DNA from: Actinomycetes bacterium
GTDB taxonomy: Bacteria; Actinomycetota; Actinomycetes; Propionibacteriales; Propionibacteriaceae
Assembly: GCA_023393755.1 (NCBI GenBank)
Contig: JAEXCA010000172.1
Span: 1-40,313, forward strand
DNA length: 40,313 bases
Direction: 5' to 3'
The notes under the pieces were generated by a model, which made no database searches, was not told where the DNA came from, and saw nothing but the letters and a program-made list of their open reading frames with translations. Position 1 is the first letter of the stretch. The number at the start of each line of letters is the position of its first letter. The translations under genes and the position numbers were made by a program. Positions 15,403-24,283 of this stretch are shown piece after piece.

Positions 15403-16851
15403 TCACCAGCTGGTGGGCAGCGGGCGTCCCTCGTCGTAGCCGGAGCGGGACTGGACGCCCACCACGGCCAGGTTGGCGAACTCGGTGAGGTTGCGCGCGC
15501 CGGCGTAGGTGAACGAACTGCGCACCCCCGAGGTGATGAAGTCGAGCAGGTCCTCCACCCCGGGACGCTCCGGGTCGAGGTACATCCGCGAGGACGAGAT
15601 GCCTTCCTCGAACAGTGCCGCCCTGGCCCGGTCGAAGGCCGACTGGCTGCGGGTCCGCGCCTTCACCGCGCGAGCCGAGGCCATCCCGAAGCTCTCCTTG
15701 TAGGGACGGCCGTCCGCACCGAACAGCAACTGGCCGGTGGATTCGTGGGTGCCGGCGAACCAGGAGCCGATCATCACCGCGCCGGAGCCTGCGGCGAGCG
15801 CGAGGGCGACGTCCCGGGGGTGACGGACGCCGCCGTCGGCCCAGATCGCCTTCCCCGCCTGGCGGGCCTCCTCGGCGCAGTCCAGGACGGCGGAGAACTG
15901 GGGCCGGCCGACGCCGGTCTGCATCCGGGTGGTGCACATCGCGCCCGGGCCGACGCCGACCTTGATCACGTCCGCGCCGGCCTCGATCAGGTCGCTGACC
16001 CCGTCCGCGGTGACCACGTTGCCGGCCACGATCGGGACGGTCGAGCCGACGGTGTTGACCACCGCGCGGCAGCGTTCCACGGCCGAGATCATCCGCTCCT
16101 GGTGGCCGTGCGCGGTGTCCATCACCAGGACGTCCGCGCCGGCCGCCAGCAGCGCCTCGGCGCGGGCCTCGACATCGCCGGAGATGCCGACCGCGGCGCC
16201 GATCCGGAGCTTCCCCCCGGCATCCACCGCGGGTCGGTAGAGGGTCGCCCGCAGGGCGCCCTTGACGGTCATCAGCCCGACCAGCCGGCCGTCGGCGTCG
16301 ACCGCCAGGGCGGCCTTGTGGCGACGGGCGGTGAGCTGGTCGAAGACCTCGGTCGGCGGGGTGTCGGGGGAGACCAGGGTGAGCTCCGTGCTCATCGCGT
16401 CCTGCACCTGGGCGAACCTGTCCAGGCCCTCGGCGTCCGCGGCCGACATCAGGCCCAGCGGTGCTCCGTCGTCGTTGATCGCCACCACCACGCCGTGGGC
16501 GCGCTTGGGCATCAGCGCCAGAGCCTCGCCCACGGTCACGGTGGGGCTCACCGTGACCGGGTTGTCGAAGACGGTGTGGGCTGCCTTCACCCGGGCAATG
16601 GTGTTCGCCACGATCTGCACCGGGAGATCCTGCGGGATGATCGCGATGCCGCCCCGGCGAGCGACCGTCTCGGCCATCCGGCGTCCCGAGATAGCGGTCA
16701 TGTTGGCCACGACGATCGGCAGCGGCAGCCCCAGCCCGTCGGTCGAGGTGAGGTCGACGTCGAGTCGCGAGGTCACCGAGGAGCGACGTGGGGCCATGAA
16801 CACGTCGTCGTAGGTGAGGTCGTAGCCGGGCTTCGGAGTCAGGAAACGCAC
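15403..16851 (-). CDS. guaB1: GuaB1-type IMP dehydrogenase/GMP reductase family protein with CBS domains
   Basis: The 482-residue protein has the IMPDH/GMPR barrel: YDDVFMAPRRSSV at the start, VMDTAHGH, GVGPGAMCTTRMQTGVG with the catalytic cysteine (about residue 300), and WADGGVRHPRD. A CBS-domain insert occupies about residues 95-210 (VSPTVTVGEALALM, GLMTVKGALRA). The sequence matches the GuaB1 paralogue of actinobacteria, not the main GuaB2. The mycobacterial GuaB1 has been reported to be a GMP reductase, so GMP-to-IMP salvage is the likely role (family knowledge). The start is GTG 16851, 6 nt after a TAGCCT box and without a Shine-Dalgarno, so probably leaderless. Confidence 0.9.
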   Translation of the reverse strand: MRFLTPKPGYDLTYDDVFMAPRRSSVTSRLDVDLTSTDGLGLPLPIVVANMTAISGRRMAETVARRGGIAIIPQDLPVQIVANTIARVKAAHTVFDNPVTVSPTVTVGEALALMPKRAHGVVVAINDDGAPLGLMSAADAEGLDRFAQVQDAMSTELTLVSPDTPPTEVFDQLTARRHKAALAVDADGRLVGLMTVKGALRATLYRPAVDAGGKLRIGAAVGISGDVEARAEALLAAGADVLVMDTAHGHQERMISAVERCRAVVNTVGSTVPIVAGNVVTADGVSDLIEAGADVIKVGVGPGAMCTTRMQTGVGRPQFSAVLDCAEEARQAGKAIWADGGVRHPRDVALALAAGSGAVMIGSWFAGTHESTGQLLFGADGRPYKESFGMASARAVKARTRSQSAFDRARAALFEEGISSSRMYLDPERPGVEDLLDFITSGVRSSFTYAGARNLTEFANLAVVGVQSRSGYDEGRPLPTSW

Positions 16852-16857
16852 CGCACA

Positions 16858-16863
16858 AGGCTA
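16858..16863 (-). promoter_or_regulatory. -10 element (TAGCCT), leaderless start of guaB1
   Basis: TAGCCT on the minus strand is followed after 6 nt by the GTG start; no Shine-Dalgarno is present. Confidence 0.5.
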
Positions 16864-16975
16864 CCCAACACCGGCGGTTCCACCGAACCGGGCCACCGCC
16901 CGTGCTGGCCGCGACCCAGCAACCGAGGACGGGCGTCCGATCGCAGCTTGGTTGTGGCGGGTCAGGTAGACCGAA

Positions 16976-17007
16976 GCAGCCCCCACCCGGGATGGGTGAG
17001 GGCTGCT
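16976..17007 (-). terminator. Terminator hairpin after qcrB
   Basis: A long imperfect stem (AGCAGCCC-CCACCC / GGGTG-AGGGCTGCT) lies 10 nt downstream of the qcrB stop and ends the ctaE-qcrCAB operon. Confidence 0.65.
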
Positions 17008-17017
17008 CCGGTTGCTC

Positions 17018-18748
17018 CTAGTGGGTGGAGGCTTCCTCGCCGGCGGGGAGTTCGCCGGTGGCGGTCGATCCCTCAGCGAGCTCGGCATGGTCGCCGTGGT
17101 GGGCGGCCTCGGCGATCTCGTCCGCGGTGGGCTTGGCGATCGTCCCCTGGGCGAACCAGTTGGAGAGCCGGGCGCGCAACGCTCCGACCTTCGGGCCCCG
17201 GCGCCGGACGCCGCGGTCGTCGGTCTCCGGCGGGATCTCCAGCGCCGCCTGCTGGTGGTGCTGGGTGAGGGTGAACGCCTCATCGTTGGTGATCGGTGCG
17301 TGCGCCTCGGAATAGCCGCCGTCCGGCTGCCGCACAATCACGCCGCTCGAGCTGCCGTGCAGTACCCGCTCGCGATCCTGGCGCTGTAGCGAGAGGCAGA
17401 TCCGCTTGGTGATGATGAACGCGATCACCGGGCCGACGAACACCGCCACCCGCATGAAGACGGTCACCGCGTTCAGCGACACCCCGAACTGGGTGGCGAT
17501 GATGTCATTGCCACCGGCGGCCCAGAACAGGCCGTAGACGGTCATTCCCGCCACGCCCAGAGCCGTCCGGTTGGGTGCGTTCCGCGGCCGGTCGAGGACG
17601 TGGTGCTCGGACTTGTCGCCGGTGATCCAGGCCTCGATGAACGGGTAGACGGCCAGGCCGGTGAACAACAGGCCCATCAACCCGACACCGGGCAGGAAGA
17701 TGTTCCACGACCAGGTGGTGCCGAAGATGTGGGTCTCCCAGTTCGGGATGATCCGGATCGCACCCTCGACGAAGCCCATGTACCAGTCGGGCTGGGAACC
17801 GGCGGTCACCTGCGCCGGGTTGTACGGGCCGTACAGCCAGACCGGGTTGATCTGCATCAGCGCGCCCATCAGGATCGTGATCCCGAAGACGATGAAGAAG
17901 AAGCCGCCGGCCTTCGCCGCGTAGACCGGGAACAGCGCCTGGCCCACCACATTGGTGTCCTTGCGTCCCGGGCCGGGGAAGTGGGTGTGCTTGTGGTAGA
18001 CCAGCAGCGCCATGTGCGCGCTGACCAGCGCCAGCAGCAGCCCGGGCAGCAGCAGGATGTGCGCCATGTAGAGCCGCGGGATGATTAGCTCGCCGGGGAA
18101 CTCGCCGCCGAACAGCAGGAACTCCACCCAGGTGCCGACGATCGGGACCGAACGGATCAGGCCGTCCACGACCCGCAGACCGGTACCGGAGAGCAGGTCG
18201 TCCGGCAGTGAGTAGCCGGCGAAGCCTTCGACCAGGCCCATCGAGAACAGCCCGACGCCGATCAGCCAGTTCAGTTCGCGCGGCTTGCGGAAGGCGCCGG
18301 TGAAGAACACCCGCAGCATGTGCGCGGTCATCGACGCCACGAAGAGCATCGCCGCCCAGTGGTGGATCTGCCGGATCAGCAGGCCGCCGCGGACGTCGAA
18401 GCTGATCGCCAGGGTGGAGGCGAAGGCCTCCGACATCGGGATGCCGCGCATCAGCTCGTAGGAGCCGCCGTACTCGATCTCGGCCATCGACGGCTTGAAC
18501 CAGATGGTCAGGAAGACTCCGGTCAGCAGCAGGATGATGAAGCTGTACAGCGCCACCTCGCCCAGCAGGAAGGACCAGTGGTCGGGGAAGGCCTTGCGCA
18601 GCGCCTTGCGGCCGATGGACGAGACCGGGACGCGGTCGTCCACCCATCCCACCGCACCACCGACGGCGCTGGCCGCCGCCGAGGACTCGGCCCGCTTGGG
18701 CGCGGTGCCCTGGGGAACCTCGGGATCGACCGTCGTGGGCTTCGCCAT
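17018..18748 (-). CDS. qcrB: Menaquinol-cytochrome c reductase, cytochrome b subunit
   Basis: The 576-residue protein is the long actinobacterial cytochrome b. It has paired heme-ligand histidines (RQIHHWAAMLFVASMTAHMLRV and LALVSAHMALLVYHKHTHFPG), the Qo-site loop with PDWYMGF (the PEWY motif in its actinobacterial PDWY form), eight or more membrane helices, and a C-terminal cytoplasmic extension of ~120 residues. It oxidises menaquinol at Qo and recycles electrons through hemes bL and bH. The ATG overlaps the qcrA stop by one base (TGATG). It is the last gene of the operon, with a hairpin just downstream. Confidence 0.96.
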   Translation of the reverse strand: MAKPTTVDPEVPQGTAPKRAESSAAASAVGGAVGWVDDRVPVSSIGRKALRKAFPDHWSFLLGEVALYSFIILLLTGVFLTIWFKPSMAEIEYGGSYELMRGIPMSEAFASTLAISFDVRGGLLIRQIHHWAAMLFVASMTAHMLRVFFTGAFRKPRELNWLIGVGLFSMGLVEGFAGYSLPDDLLSGTGLRVVDGLIRSVPIVGTWVEFLLFGGEFPGELIIPRLYMAHILLLPGLLLALVSAHMALLVYHKHTHFPGPGRKDTNVVGQALFPVYAAKAGGFFFIVFGITILMGALMQINPVWLYGPYNPAQVTAGSQPDWYMGFVEGAIRIIPNWETHIFGTTWSWNIFLPGVGLMGLLFTGLAVYPFIEAWITGDKSEHHVLDRPRNAPNRTALGVAGMTVYGLFWAAGGNDIIATQFGVSLNAVTVFMRVAVFVGPVIAFIITKRICLSLQRQDRERVLHGSSSGVIVRQPDGGYSEAHAPITNDEAFTLTQHHQQAALEIPPETDDRGVRRRGPKVGALRARLSNWFAQGTIAKPTADEIAEAAHHGDHAELAEGSTATGELPAGEEASTH

Positions 18749-19815
18749 CAGTCGTCACCCTCCTTGAAGTCTTTCGAGGAATCGCGCTCGAAGTAGCTCG
18801 GACCGACAGGGACGGTGAAGTCGCCGCGCGCGATCAGGTAGCCGTCGGCGGCGGTGGTGATCGGCAGCTGCGGCAGCGCACGGGCGGCCGGGCCGAACAC
18901 CACGACGCCGGAGTTGCCCAGGTCGAAGGTCGACTGGTGGCAGGGGCAGAGCAGATGGTGGGTCTGCTGCTCCCACAGGCTGATCGGGCAGCCGACGTGG
19001 GTGCAGATCTTGGAGTAGGCAAGGATGCCGTCCACCTGCCAGTCCTGCCGCGAGGTCGGGATCCGGATCGCCGCCGGATCCATCCGCACCACGATCAGCG
19101 AGGACTTCGCCTTCTCGGTCTGGAACTCGGCGCCGTGCAGGTCGAACAGGTTGGCCGGCTGCGCGTTGATCAGCTGACCGACCTTGATGTCGCTGGCCTT
19201 CAGCGGGCGCTGGTTGACGTCGTTGAGGATCGGGACGCCCGGCGCCCAGATGGTCTTCTCGATCGTCCGGCGCCGGACGTCGGCGGTCGGCCACGGTCCG
19301 GCGTCGGCCAGCAGCACGACCGCGGGGATGACCATGATCCCCAGGCCCCCGGCCAGGCCGGAGCCGATCAGCATGCGCCGGCTGAGCCCGGACTGCTTGG
19401 CGCCCTCGGCCCACTGCTGGGCGGCCTCGACGCGTGCCTCGGCCGGCGCAGCCGCCGGGTGCCGTTCCTCGATCACTTCCTCGTCGCCCATGATGGTGCG
19501 CGCCCAGTGGATCAGCGCCACGCCGATCGCCAGCACCGCCAGCCCGGCGGCCAGGCCGAGCAGGACGTGGTTGGCCTTCATGGTGGCGCCGAAGATGTGG
19601 AGCGTGGCGTCCAGCGGAATCACGAAGTAGAGCACCACGAAGGCGATCGCCAGCACCGGCACGGTCGCCAGGATGCCGACCACCTGACGGTAGGCGCGAC
19701 GGCCGGCCTGCTCATCGACGTCGGTGAAGCGCTCGTCCTCGTGCAGGCCCGGATCGGGGATCGGGTGGTCGGGGACGGCCACGTGGGAGTGGTCGTGGGT
19801 GGTGTCCAGGCTCAT
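18748..19815 (-). CDS. qcrA: Menaquinol-cytochrome c reductase, Rieske iron-sulfur subunit
   Basis: The 355-residue protein has an acidic, His-rich N-terminus, three membrane helices typical of actinobacterial QcrA (about residues 45-68, 77-98 and 150-172), and a C-terminal Rieske domain. The 2Fe-2S ligands are complete: CTHVGCPIS and LLCPCHQSTFD give two Cys-x-His pairs plus the disulfide cysteines. It passes an electron from menaquinol to cytochrome QcrC. ATG 19815 (MSLDTTHDHS) overlaps the qcrC stop by 4 nt (ATGA); the longer open frame upstream is within qcrC. Confidence 0.96.
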   Translation of the reverse strand: MSLDTTHDHSHVAVPDHPIPDPGLHEDERFTDVDEQAGRRAYRQVVGILATVPVLAIAFVVLYFVIPLDATLHIFGATMKANHVLLGLAAGLAVLAIGVALIHWARTIMGDEEVIEERHPAAAPAEARVEAAQQWAEGAKQSGLSRRMLIGSGLAGGLGIMVIPAVVLLADAGPWPTADVRRRTIEKTIWAPGVPILNDVNQRPLKASDIKVGQLINAQPANLFDLHGAEFQTEKAKSSLIVVRMDPAAIRIPTSRQDWQVDGILAYSKICTHVGCPISLWEQQTHHLLCPCHQSTFDLGNSGVVVFGPAARALPQLPITTAADGYLIARGDFTVPVGPSYFERDSSKDFKEGDD

Positions 19816-20612
19816 TTGCGGGCCGCCTTCTTGGTGATCCACATTGCGAACAACATCAGGCCGCCGATGCCGACGACCCACGCCCAGAAGCCCTCCGCGA
19901 CCGGGCCGAGGCCACCCAGGGTGAGACCGGCGGACGGCTCGGCGTGCACCTGCTCGAGGTAGGCGATCATCGCGCGGACATCGTCGTCGGCGACGGCGCC
20001 GTCGGCGAACACCGGCATCTCGCCGGGCCCGGTGCGCATCGCCTCGTGGATGTCGACCGGCATGGCGTCCAGCCGCGGCGGTGCCACCCGGCCGTTGGGC
20101 AGGGCACCGCCGGAGCCCTGGAAGTTGTGGCAGGCCGAGCAGTTGGTGCGGAAGAGTTCGCCGCCGGCGGCGATGGCCTCCGGGCTCAGCCCGCTGGGGT
20201 CGTACTGCTTCGGGTCGGGAATCGCCGGGCCGTCGCCCAGCGAGGCGACGTAGAGGGCGATCGACCCGATCTCCTCGGCGGTGAAGGTGTTCGGCTTGTT
20301 CGGTGCCTGCGCCAGCGGGTTCGCCATCGGCATCCGTCCGGTGCGCATCTGGAAGTCGACCGCGGCGGCGCCGACCCCCACCAGGGACGGTGCCCCCTCG
20401 GAGGCCACGCCTTCGCCGTTCAGGCCGTGGCAGGACGCGCAGGAGACCGCGAACAGCTGCTGCCCGCGGGCGACCGTCTGCTCGGTGTTCGGGGCGGCGA
20501 CCGAGGCGCTGGGCGCCACCAGGGCGTACAGCCCGCCGGTCAGCAGCAGTGCCGCCGCCACCAGCAGCAGCCGCGCCGCCTTGTGGTGTCGCTTCGAGGT
20601 GAGCGATCGCAT
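19812..20612 (-). CDS. qcrC: Menaquinol-cytochrome c reductase, diheme cytochrome c subunit
   Basis: The 266-residue protein has an N-terminal signal anchor (about residues 12-38), two class I cytochrome c domains with heme motifs CASCH and CSACH, and a C-terminal membrane helix (FWAWVVGIGGLMLFAMWITK). In actinobacteria this tethered diheme protein replaces a soluble cytochrome c and hands electrons directly to CuA of CtaC in the bcc-aa3 supercomplex. ATG 20612 follows GGGGAGGAAT. The gene lies 31 nt downstream of ctaE. Confidence 0.96.
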   Translation of the reverse strand: MRSLTSKRHHKAARLLLVAAALLLTGGLYALVAPSASVAAPNTEQTVARGQQLFAVSCASCHGLNGEGVASEGAPSLVGVGAAAVDFQMRTGRMPMANPLAQAPNKPNTFTAEEIGSIALYVASLGDGPAIPDPKQYDPSGLSPEAIAAGGELFRTNCSACHNFQGSGGALPNGRVAPPRLDAMPVDIHEAMRTGPGEMPVFADGAVADDDVRAMIAYLEQVHAEPSAGLTLGGLGPVAEGFWAWVVGIGGLMLFAMWITKKAARK

Positions 20613-20643
20613 TGGTACGGATTCCTCCCCAGTGATCGGACGG

Positions 20644-21375
20644 TCAGCGCAGGATGTACAGCACGAAGAACAGCACCACCCAGATCGCGTCCACGAAGTG
20701 CCAGTAGTAGGACGTCACCATGGCATGCACGGCCTGCTCGTGGGTGAACCGGCGGGCCAGGTAGGTGCGGCCCAGCATGAGCAGAAATGCCACCAGGCCA
20801 CCGATCACGTGCAGGCCGTGGAAACCGGTCGCCAGGAAGAAGGCCGAGGAATAGGCGTTGGTGGCGGGGGCGAAGCCCTCGGCCAGCAGGTTGGCGTACT
20901 CGTAGGCCTGGCCGCCGATGAAGATGGCACCCATCACGAAGGTGAGGGTGTACCACTCCCGCAGCCCCCAGCTGCCGGGGTTGAGCAGTGAACCGGTGCG
21001 CGAGACCTTGCCCTCCTCGGCCTGGTGGACGCCGAGCTGGCAGGTCACCGAACTGAGCACCAGGATCAGGGTGTTGATCGTGGCGAACCACGGAAACGAG
21101 ATCCCGAACCAGTCGTTGTCTAGGTGCGAAGCCCCCCATTCCCACATCGGGGTGGTCCCGGTCGAGGCAGCGGCGGCGTTGGTGATCTCGCGCAACGAGA
21201 AGTAGGCGGCGAACAGCGCGGCGAAGAACATCAGCTCGCTGGCCAGCCAGACGATGACACCCACCGAGAGCGCGTCCGGACGTCCCTTGACACCCCCCAG
21301 CCGGGAGGATGCGATCGGGTGCACCGCGCCCGGGGACGCCAGGGCGGTGGCTCCAGTCGAAGGTACATGTGCCAT
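20644..21375 (-). CDS. ctaE: Cytochrome c oxidase subunit III
   Basis: The 243-residue, multi-helix subunit III shows WLASELMFFAALFAAYFSLR, a GFHGLHVIGG block and YYWHFVDAIWVVLFFVLYI at the C-terminus, all characteristic of the family. It stabilises subunit I and sustains proton uptake. A soluble insert (residues ~68-95) follows helix 1. ATG 21375 is preceded by CATACT after 6 nt and has no Shine-Dalgarno, so the message is probably leaderless. It heads the ctaE-qcrCAB operon, linking oxidase and reductase genes as in other actinobacteria. Confidence 0.95.
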   Translation of the reverse strand: MAHVPSTGATALASPGAVHPIASSRLGGVKGRPDALSVGVIVWLASELMFFAALFAAYFSLREITNAAAASTGTTPMWEWGASHLDNDWFGISFPWFATINTLILVLSSVTCQLGVHQAEEGKVSRTGSLLNPGSWGLREWYTLTFVMGAIFIGGQAYEYANLLAEGFAPATNAYSSAFFLATGFHGLHVIGGLVAFLLMLGRTYLARRFTHEQAVHAMVTSYYWHFVDAIWVVLFFVLYILR

Positions 21376-21381
21376 TGGGCC

Positions 21382-21387
21382 AGTATG
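21382..21387 (-). promoter_or_regulatory. -10 element (CATACT), probable leaderless start of ctaE-qcrCAB
   Basis: CATACT on the minus strand lies 6 nt before the ctaE ATG, with no Shine-Dalgarno in between. It deviates from TAnnnT at the first base. Confidence 0.4.
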
Positions 21388-21607
21388 GCGCCTCCGCGCC
21401 GCTTCCCGCACTACCGCACCGCGTGGTGACCGCCGGGCGGGCAATAGTGAGCAGTGCCGTGGGGCTGGTCGGGTCGACCCGCTCGGCGTCGCGCCCGTCC
21501 GCGCCGATGGCGTCCCGAGCGATCGGGTCCAGCCGTCGCCGAGGCCCGGCGCTGTGGCGGATGGGACGGTTCGCCGGCGCTGGCAGTGCGGCCGGACGGA
21601 AACGGTT

Positions 21608-21613
21608 ACCATG
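21608..21613 (+). promoter_or_regulatory. -10 element of the receiver-like gene and trpD
   Basis: TACCAT lies 39 nt before ATG 21653, in the 277-nt divergent gap shared with ctaE. Confidence 0.35.
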
Positions 21614-21652
21614 ACCGGAGCCGAATCGTGCCACGCCAGACGAGGAAGATCG

Positions 21653-22066
21653 ATGAGCGACCAGACCAGCCCCGCAACCGTTCTGCTGTACTCCGACGAC
21701 CGGACCGTACGCGAGCAGGTCCGGCTGGCGCTGGGCACCCGGCTGGCCGCCGACCTGCCCGAGATCGACGTCCGCGAGGTGGCCACCCAGCCCGCCGTGC
21801 TCTGGGCGATGGACGCCGGCGGCATCGACCTGGTGATCCTGGACGCCGAGGCCGTGCCCTCCGGCGGAATGGGCCTGGCCCACCAGCTGAAGGACGAGAT
21901 CGCCGACTGCCCGCCGGTGCTGTTGCTGGTCGCGCGGACGGCTGACGCCTGGCTGGCCACCTGGTCGAAGGCCGAGGCGGTGTGCTCCTACCCGGTGGAC
22001 CCGGTGCGGCTGCCCGCCTCCGCCGCCGAGTTGCTCCGGGCCCGGTTGGCGGAGAAGGTCAAGTAG
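21653..22066 (+). CDS. Degenerate receiver-domain protein
   Basis: The 137-residue protein looks like a stand-alone response-regulator receiver: VLLYSDD near the start (Asp15, Asp16), LVILDAEA with Asp64 at the phosphorylation site, and a PPVLLLVAR strand. The conserved Lys-Pro near the C-terminus is replaced by SYPVDP, so normal phosphorylation switching is doubtful. There is no DNA-binding domain and no kinase nearby. ATG 21653 has a GAGGAAG Shine-Dalgarno. trpD starts directly after its stop, so the two are cotranscribed. Its role next to trpD and the divergent oxidase operon is unknown. Confidence 0.8.
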   Translation: MSDQTSPATVLLYSDDRTVREQVRLALGTRLAADLPEIDVREVATQPAVLWAMDAGGIDLVILDAEAVPSGGMGLAHQLKDEIADCPPVLLLVARTADAWLATWSKAEAVCSYPVDPVRLPASAAELLRARLAEKVK

Positions 22067-23110
22067 GTGCCGAACACCTGGCCCGACGTCCTGACCGGAC
22101 TGATCGCGGGACGCGACCTGACCTCGGACAGCGCGCGCTGGGCGATGGACCAGATCCTGGCCGGTGATGCCACCGGAGTGCAGATCGCCGGCTTCGCGGT
22201 GGCGCTGCGGGCCAAGGGCGAGACGGTGGCCGAACTGGCCGGTCTGGCGGACGCCATGCTCGACCGGGCCACCCCGCTGGAGCTGCCGCGCGCGGCGGTG
22301 GACGTGGTGGGCTCCGGCGGTGACCGGGCCAACACCGTGAACATCTCGACCATGGCGGCGATCGTGGCGGCTTCCGCCGGCGTCCCGGTGGTGAAGCACG
22401 GCAACCGGGCCGCGTCCTCCGCCTGCGGCACCGCTGACTGCCTGGAGGCGCTGGGCGTGGCGCTGAACGTCGCTCCGGCCGCCCAGCCGCGGGTGCTGGA
22501 GCAGGCCGGGATCGTCTTCCTGTTCGCCCCGCTGTACCACCCCTCGCTGCGGCACGCCGGCGCCGCCCGCCGTGAACTGGGGGTGCAGACCGCCTTCAAC
22601 TTCCTCGGACCGCTGGCCAACCCGGCCCGGCCGGTCGCCCAGGCGATCGGCTGCGCCAACCGGACCCTGGCCCCGCGGGTGGCCGGGGTCGTCGCCGGAC
22701 GTGGCCACCGTGGCCTGGTCTTCCACGGCGCCGACGGGCTGGACGAACTGACCACCACGACCACCTCGCTGGTCTGGCTGATCGCCGACGGCGAGGTGAC
22801 CCAGACCGAACTCGACCCCGCCGATCTCGGCCTCGCGCCGGCCTCCCCGGAGTCTCTGGTCGGTGCCGATCCGGTCCACAACGCCGAGGTGGTCCGCCAG
22901 GTGCTGGCCGGCGCCACCGGGCCGATCCGCGACATCGTGCTGCTGAACGCGGCGGCCGCGCTGCTGGCCCACGACGGACCGTCGACCCGGCCGGTGGCCG
23001 AGCAACTCGCGCCCCAGCTGGTCAGGGCCGCTCAGGCGGTCGACTCCGGCGCGGCCGCGGCGCTGCTGGAGCGTTGGGTCGAGGCGACGACGGCGGCCGC
23101 CAAGGCGTAG
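22067..23110 (+). CDS. trpD: Anthranilate phosphoribosyltransferase
   Basis: The 347-residue protein has the class IV phosphoribosyltransferase signature: VVGSGGDRANTVNIST (PRPP loop), VVKHGNRAASSACGTADCLEALG and the acidic metal site farther on. It joins anthranilate and PRPP in tryptophan synthesis. The GTG start follows the upstream TAG with no gap (reinitiation). No other trp gene is near; a solitary trpD beside ctaE-qcrCAB is also what I recall from mycobacteria. Confidence 0.95.
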   Translation: MPNTWPDVLTGLIAGRDLTSDSARWAMDQILAGDATGVQIAGFAVALRAKGETVAELAGLADAMLDRATPLELPRAAVDVVGSGGDRANTVNISTMAAIVAASAGVPVVKHGNRAASSACGTADCLEALGVALNVAPAAQPRVLEQAGIVFLFAPLYHPSLRHAGAARRELGVQTAFNFLGPLANPARPVAQAIGCANRTLAPRVAGVVAGRGHRGLVFHGADGLDELTTTTTSLVWLIADGEVTQTELDPADLGLAPASPESLVGADPVHNAEVVRQVLAGATGPIRDIVLLNAAAALLAHDGPSTRPVAEQLAPQLVRAAQAVDSGAAAALLERWVEATTAAAKA

Positions 23111-23119
23111 GGCGTCGCA

Positions 23120-23135
23120 CCCCACCACGGTGGGG
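23120..23135. terminator. Hairpin between trpD and the prepilin peptidase
   Basis: CCCCAC / GTGGGG with a CACG loop, 9 nt after the trpD stop, in the 55-nt gap between convergent genes. Confidence 0.5.
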
Positions 23136-23165
23136 CGTGGCTGGTTCTCGCTCGGCCCCGGCAGT

Positions 23166-23840
23166 TCAGATCAGGCCGGCCAACGCGAGCCCGCGGTTGA
23201 CCAGCAGGGCCAGGTAGGGCCCCATCACCAGCGCCGGCCCGTACGGGAACGGACCGTCCGCACCTCGCCGCAGCCGGGTCACCACGCCCCAGACCACCCC
23301 GGCCACACCACCGAGCAGGAGAGACCAGACCGCCAGCTCGACCGAGGTGGCGCCCGCTGCGACACCCAGCACGGTGACCAGCCGGACGTCCCCGAAGCCG
23401 AGTCCGCCGCCGATCTGCCACAGCAGCCGGAACAGCAGGCCAGCACCGGCGCCGCACAGCACGGCCACGAGCACCACCCGCGGGTTTCCCTGCAGGGCCG
23501 CGACGGCGATCGTCGCGGCCAGCACCAGGCCGCCGAACCACCAGGTCAACCGCAACGGCAGCAGGCCGGTGTGCGCGTCCACCACGGCGAGCAGCACGCC
23601 GATCGTGCCGACGGCGACCCAGACCGGCCAGTGACTCGGCTCCGAGAGCAGCAGCGACAGCAGCAGGGCGGCGAGCGCGCTCACCAGGACGGTGACGAAC
23701 AGGCGTGGCGAGATCAGGTCGGCGTACGGGGCGGCGTCCGGTTCGTCCCGTGGCGGGGGCAGTCGCCGCAGGATCGCGGCGGTGCAGGCGGCAATCGCCA
23801 GAGCCGCCACGATGGCGATCGCCACGCCGAGCCAGGCCAT
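23166..23840 (-). CDS. Prepilin peptidase, A24 family (short form)
   Basis: The 224-residue integral membrane protein has about six or seven helices and the A24 catalytic pair: Asp in VDAHTGLLP and Asp in the hallmark GFGDVRL. It lacks the N-terminal zinc/methylation domain of full PilD, as in the short actinobacterial forms that process Flp/Tad or type IV prepilins. No pilin or assembly genes are in the window. ATG 23840 is 6 nt after a TAGGCT box with no Shine-Dalgarno, so it is probably leaderless. Confidence 0.85.
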   Translation of the reverse strand: MAWLGVAIAIVAALAIAACTAAILRRLPPPRDEPDAAPYADLISPRLFVTVLVSALAALLLSLLLSEPSHWPVWVAVGTIGVLLAVVDAHTGLLPLRLTWWFGGLVLAATIAVAALQGNPRVVLVAVLCGAGAGLLFRLLWQIGGGLGFGDVRLVTVLGVAAGATSVELAVWSLLLGGVAGVVWGVVTRLRRGADGPFPYGPALVMGPYLALLVNRGLALAGLI

Positions 23841-23846
23841 GGTCGA

Positions 23847-23852
23847 AGCCTA
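23847..23852 (-). promoter_or_regulatory. -10 element (TAGGCT), leaderless start of the prepilin peptidase
   Basis: TAGGCT on the minus strand is followed by 6 nt and then the ATG. Confidence 0.5.
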
Positions 23853-23987
23853 ACCTCGGTTGGCTGCCGGTCCCCGGCGGCGGAGCCGTGCCGCCGCCGA
23901 GTCCTTTCGGCACAGGCGCCCGGTCCGTCCGGGAAACCCACCGCGAGCCTGCCCGCCGAACTCCGGCACCCGACCGAACGGCATGTC

Positions 23988-24275
23988 CTACCACCCTGAG
24001 GTCGCGGCCGGCTCGGCGACCACCTGGCGGGCCTCGCCGGCCCGGCGGAGCCGGAGGTGGGACAACCCCGCCAGCCTTCGGGCGGTCAGTGGGCTGATCC
24101 GGCGTGGGTAGCGTCCGTTGTTGCCGAACACCAGGTGCCGGACCAGCGTGGGGGAGACTCCCGCCGCCGCGGCCAGGGCCTCCCACGGCAGGTCGGTGAG
24201 TGCCTGAAGCTGGCGGAGATGGGCACGGAACGGCGCGGCGAGGACCCAGTCGTGCTGGTGGTGGGGATGGTTCAT
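23988..24275 (-). CDS. Small helix-turn-helix protein
   Basis: The 95-residue protein has a His-rich start (MNHPHHQHDW) and a single HTH around residues 27-65 (LPWEALAAAAGVSPTLVRHLVFG, then RRISPLTARRLAGL), similar to XRE-type folds. I recall comparable ~90-residue HTH proteins in actinobacteria, function unknown. ATG 24275 has a strong GGAGG. An inverted repeat just upstream could be its own operator. Confidence 0.75.
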   Translation of the reverse strand: MNHPHHQHDWVLAAPFRAHLRQLQALTDLPWEALAAAAGVSPTLVRHLVFGNNGRYPRRISPLTARRLAGLSHLRLRRAGEARQVVAEPAATSGW

Positions 24276-24283
24276 GTTGCCTC

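Noticed and set aside
15209..15439. 76-codon plus-strand frame in the gene-free gap
   Set aside because: Runs into the guaB1 3' end on the opposite strand, has no Shine-Dalgarno and no recognisable motif.
20540..23128. An 862-codon open frame on the minus strand opposite trpD and running through ctaE
   Set aside because: It is a GC-driven shadow frame: Gly/Arg/Gln/His-rich with no domain, lying opposite well-recognised genes.
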